Origin: an uncultured Phenylobacterium sp.
GTDB lineage: Bacteria > Pseudomonadota > Alphaproteobacteria > Caulobacterales > Caulobacteraceae
Direction: 5' to 3'
DNA: 6,899 bases
Assembly (NCBI GenBank): GCA_945952355.1
Contig: CAMFIW010000155.1
Coordinates: forward strand, 1-6,899
Below the pieces are notes generated by a model, which saw nothing but the letters and a program-made list of their open reading frames with translations, was not told the DNA's origin and ran no database searches. Within the stretch, counting starts at the first letter, position 1, and each line of letters opens with the position of its first letter. Of this stretch, positions 5,253-6,899 are shown piece by piece. The translations under genes were made by a program, and so were the position numbers.

Positions 5253-6899
5253 TGGCGCGTCGCTTGCGGAACGAAGGATTGAGGACTTGTTTCCTCAGCC
5301 GAATGGATTTTGGCGTGACTTCGACGAGTTCGTCATCCTCGATATAGGCGATCGCCTGCTCCAGGGTGAGCCGGCGCGGCGGGGTCAGGCGCACCGCCTC
5401 ATCCTTGCCCGAGGCCCGGACGTTGGTGAGTTGCTTGGCCTTCATCGGATTGACGTCGAGATCGTCCGAGCGCGAATTCTCGCCGATGATCATGCCCTGA
5501 TAGGTCTTCTCGCCGGCGCCGACGAACATGGTGCCCCGCTCTTCCAGGTTCCACAGCGCGTAGGCCGCGGTCTCGCCGTCGGAGTTGGAGACCAGCACGC
5601 CCTTGCGGCCGGCGTCGATGGCGCCCTTGTAGGGCTCGTAGTGGCTGAACACGCGGTTCAGCACGCCGGAACCGCGAGTGTCGGTCAGGAACTCGCCCTG
5701 GTAGCCGATTAGCGAGCGCGACGGCGACATCAGGCTGATGCGGGTCTTGCCCGCGCCCGAGGGGCCCATGTCCTTCAGCTCGGCCTTCCGGGCCGAGAGT
5801 TTCTCGATGACGATGCCGGTGAACTCGTCGTCGACGTCGATCATCACGTCCTCGATGGGCTCCAGCCGTTCGCCGGTCTCCTCGTGCTGCTGGAACACCA
5901 CCCGCGGGCGGCTGATGGAGAGCTCGAAGCCCTCGCGGCGCATGCCTTCGATCAGCACGCCGAGCTGCAGTTCGCCGCGGCCGGCGACCTCGTAGGCGTC
6001 CTTCTCGCTGGTCTCGGTGACGCGAATGGCCACGTTCGACTCGGCTTCCTTAAGCAGGCGATCGCGGATCACGCGGCTCTGCACCTTGTCGCCTTCGCGA
6101 CCCGCCAGCGGGCTGTCGTTGACCGAGACGGTCATCGAGATGGTCGGGGGGTCGATCGGCTGGGCCGGAAGGGCCTCGGTGACGTCCAGGGCGCACAGGG
6201 TGTCGGCGACCGTGGCCTTGGACAAGCCCGCGATGGCGACGATATCGCCGGCCTCGGCGTCGTCGATCGGCTGGCGTTTCAGGCCGCGGAACGCGAGCAC
6301 CTTGGTGATGCGGCCGCGCTCGATTTCCTTGCCGTCGCGCGACAGGGCCTTGATCGCCAGACCCGGGACGGCCTTGCCAGCCTCGATGCGGCCGGTCAGC
6401 AGGCGGCCCAGGAACGGGTCGTTCTCGATCAGCACCGACAGGATCTGGAAGGGCTCGTCCTTCCGCGCCTCGGCCTTCGGCGGCGGCACGTGGTCGACGA
6501 TCAGGTCGAACAGCGGTGCCAGGTCGGCGTTTGGTTTGGCGAGGTCGAGCGTCGCCCATCCGTTCTTGCCGGAGGCGTAGATGTGCGGGAAGTCGAGCTG
6601 CTCGTCCGTCGCGCCCATGGCGGCGAAGAGGTCGAAGGCGTCGTTCAGCACCCGGTCCGGATCGGCGTGGGCGCGGTCGACCTTGTTGAGGCAGAGGATC
6701 GGGCGCAGGCCCATCTTCAGCGCCTTGCCCAGCACGAACTTGGTCTGGGGCATGACGCCTTCCTCGGCGTCGACCAGCAGGACGCAGCCGTCCACCATGC
6801 CGAGAATCCGCTCCACCTCGCCGCCGAAGTCGGCGTGGCCGGGCGTGTCGATGATGTTGATGCGGGTCTCGCCGGCCTTCCCGTGCCACAGCACGCTGG
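5242..6899 (-). CDS. typA: TypA/BipA ribosome-associated translational GTPase, 5' end cut by right edge
   Basis: About 551 codons are visible. By comparison with E. coli TypA (about 607 aa), roughly the first 60 residues, including the P-loop (G1) and switch I (G2), lie beyond the right edge. No true start is present; the first visible residues, SVLWHG, are internal. Visible elements in order, counting the GTG codon at 6894 as residue 1: G3 DTPGHADFGG (16-25), G4 NKVD (70-73), an EF-G-like domain II, then the TypA-typical VSGRGELHLS-like AGRGELQLGVLIEGMRREGFELSISRP region (domain III). The C-terminal part includes PSRSLIGYQGEF, VFSHYEPYKG, GMIIGENSRSDDL, LTNVRASGKDEA and DDELVEVTPKSIRLRK. The protein binds the ribosomal A-site region and assists 50S assembly and stress or cold adaptation in studied bacteria. 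It matches the family end to end with no frameshift. The immediate downstream gene is a sensor kinase 6 bp away, an unusual neighbour for typA. Confidence 0.97.
   Translation of the reverse strand, partial: SVLWHGKAGETRINIIDTPGHADFGGEVERILGMVDGCVLLVDAEEGVMPQTKFVLGKALKMGLRPILCLNKVDRAHADPDRVLNDAFDLFAAMGATDEQLDFPHIYASGKNGWATLDLAKPNADLAPLFDLIVDHVPPPKAEARKDEPFQILSVLIENDPFLGRLLTGRIEAGKAVPGLAIKALSRDGKEIERGRITKVLAFRGLKRQPIDDAEAGDIVAIAGLSKATVADTLCALDVTEALPAQPIDPPTISMTVSVNDSPLAGREGDKVQSRVIRDRLLKEAESNVAIRVTETSEKDAYEVAGRGELQLGVLIEGMRREGFELSISRPRVVFQQHEETGERLEPIEDVMIDVDDEFTGIVIEKLSARKAELKDMGPSGAGKTRISLMSPSRSLIGYQGEFLTDTRGSGVLNRVFSHYEPYKGAIDAGRKGVLVSNSDGETAAYALWNLEERGTMFVGAGEKTYQGMIIGENSRSDDLDVNPMKAKQLTNVRASGKDEAVRLTPPRRLTLEQAIAYIEDDELVEVTPKSIRLRKQVLNPSFRKRRAKED

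Noticed and set aside
4366..5712. 448-codon plus-strand open frame antisense to the kinase and typA
   Set aside because: It is compositionally biased with no domain and crosses the junction of two well-supported genes. Stop-free antisense frames are expected at this GC content.
1..6899. Mobile elements, CRISPR, tRNA/rRNA or phage-derived genes
   Set aside because: No transposase, integrase, tandem direct-repeat array, tRNA-like cloverleaf or attachment duplication was recognised. Genes account for nearly all of the window.

Overview
This window reads as chromosomal DNA of a GC-rich alphaproteobacterium, most likely Caulobacterales (Caulobacter/Phenylobacterium-like). That placement is an inference. 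It rests on the strong G/C bias at third codon positions, the outer-membrane receptor style (signal peptide followed by an 'IVVTAQRREES' segment), the CHASE3/HisKA_2 kinase with a single-domain response regulator, and a TypA that aligns closely with the proteobacterial family. No RNA gene, insertion sequence, CRISPR array, origin or attachment site was seen.

Left half (1-3540) is a possible uptake and catabolism unit. A TonB-dependent receptor gene (minus strand, cut by the left edge) and an acyl-CoA dehydrogenase gene (minus strand) are followed by a divergently transcribed LuxR-type regulator (plus strand). The most interesting observation is a 21-bp palindromic element, CCTATCA-N4-CGATAG-CTTG on the minus strand. 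It occurs exactly twice, once 80 bp upstream of the dehydrogenase start (also 11 bp before the preferred regulator start) and once 82 bp upstream of the receptor start. In both copies a TTG that could begin a -35 element follows the palindrome after one base, which is the arrangement expected for activation by a LuxR-type protein. The regulator keeps the LuxR DNA-binding signature but appears to lack most residues that contact acyl-homoserine lactones. It may therefore be a LuxR 'solo' that senses another compound, perhaps the substrate imported by the receptor and oxidised as its CoA thioester by the dehydrogenase.

Right half (3566-6899, all minus strand) is a tightly packed run: typA/bipA (5' end cut by the right edge), then a CHASE3-HisKA_2 membrane sensor kinase starting 6 bp after the typA stop, then a stand-alone receiver protein overlapping the kinase by 4 bp (ATGA). 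The spacing suggests co-transcription and translational coupling. It converges on the LuxR gene with a 25-bp gap. Long antisense open frames opposite every gene are explained by high GC content and were not annotated.
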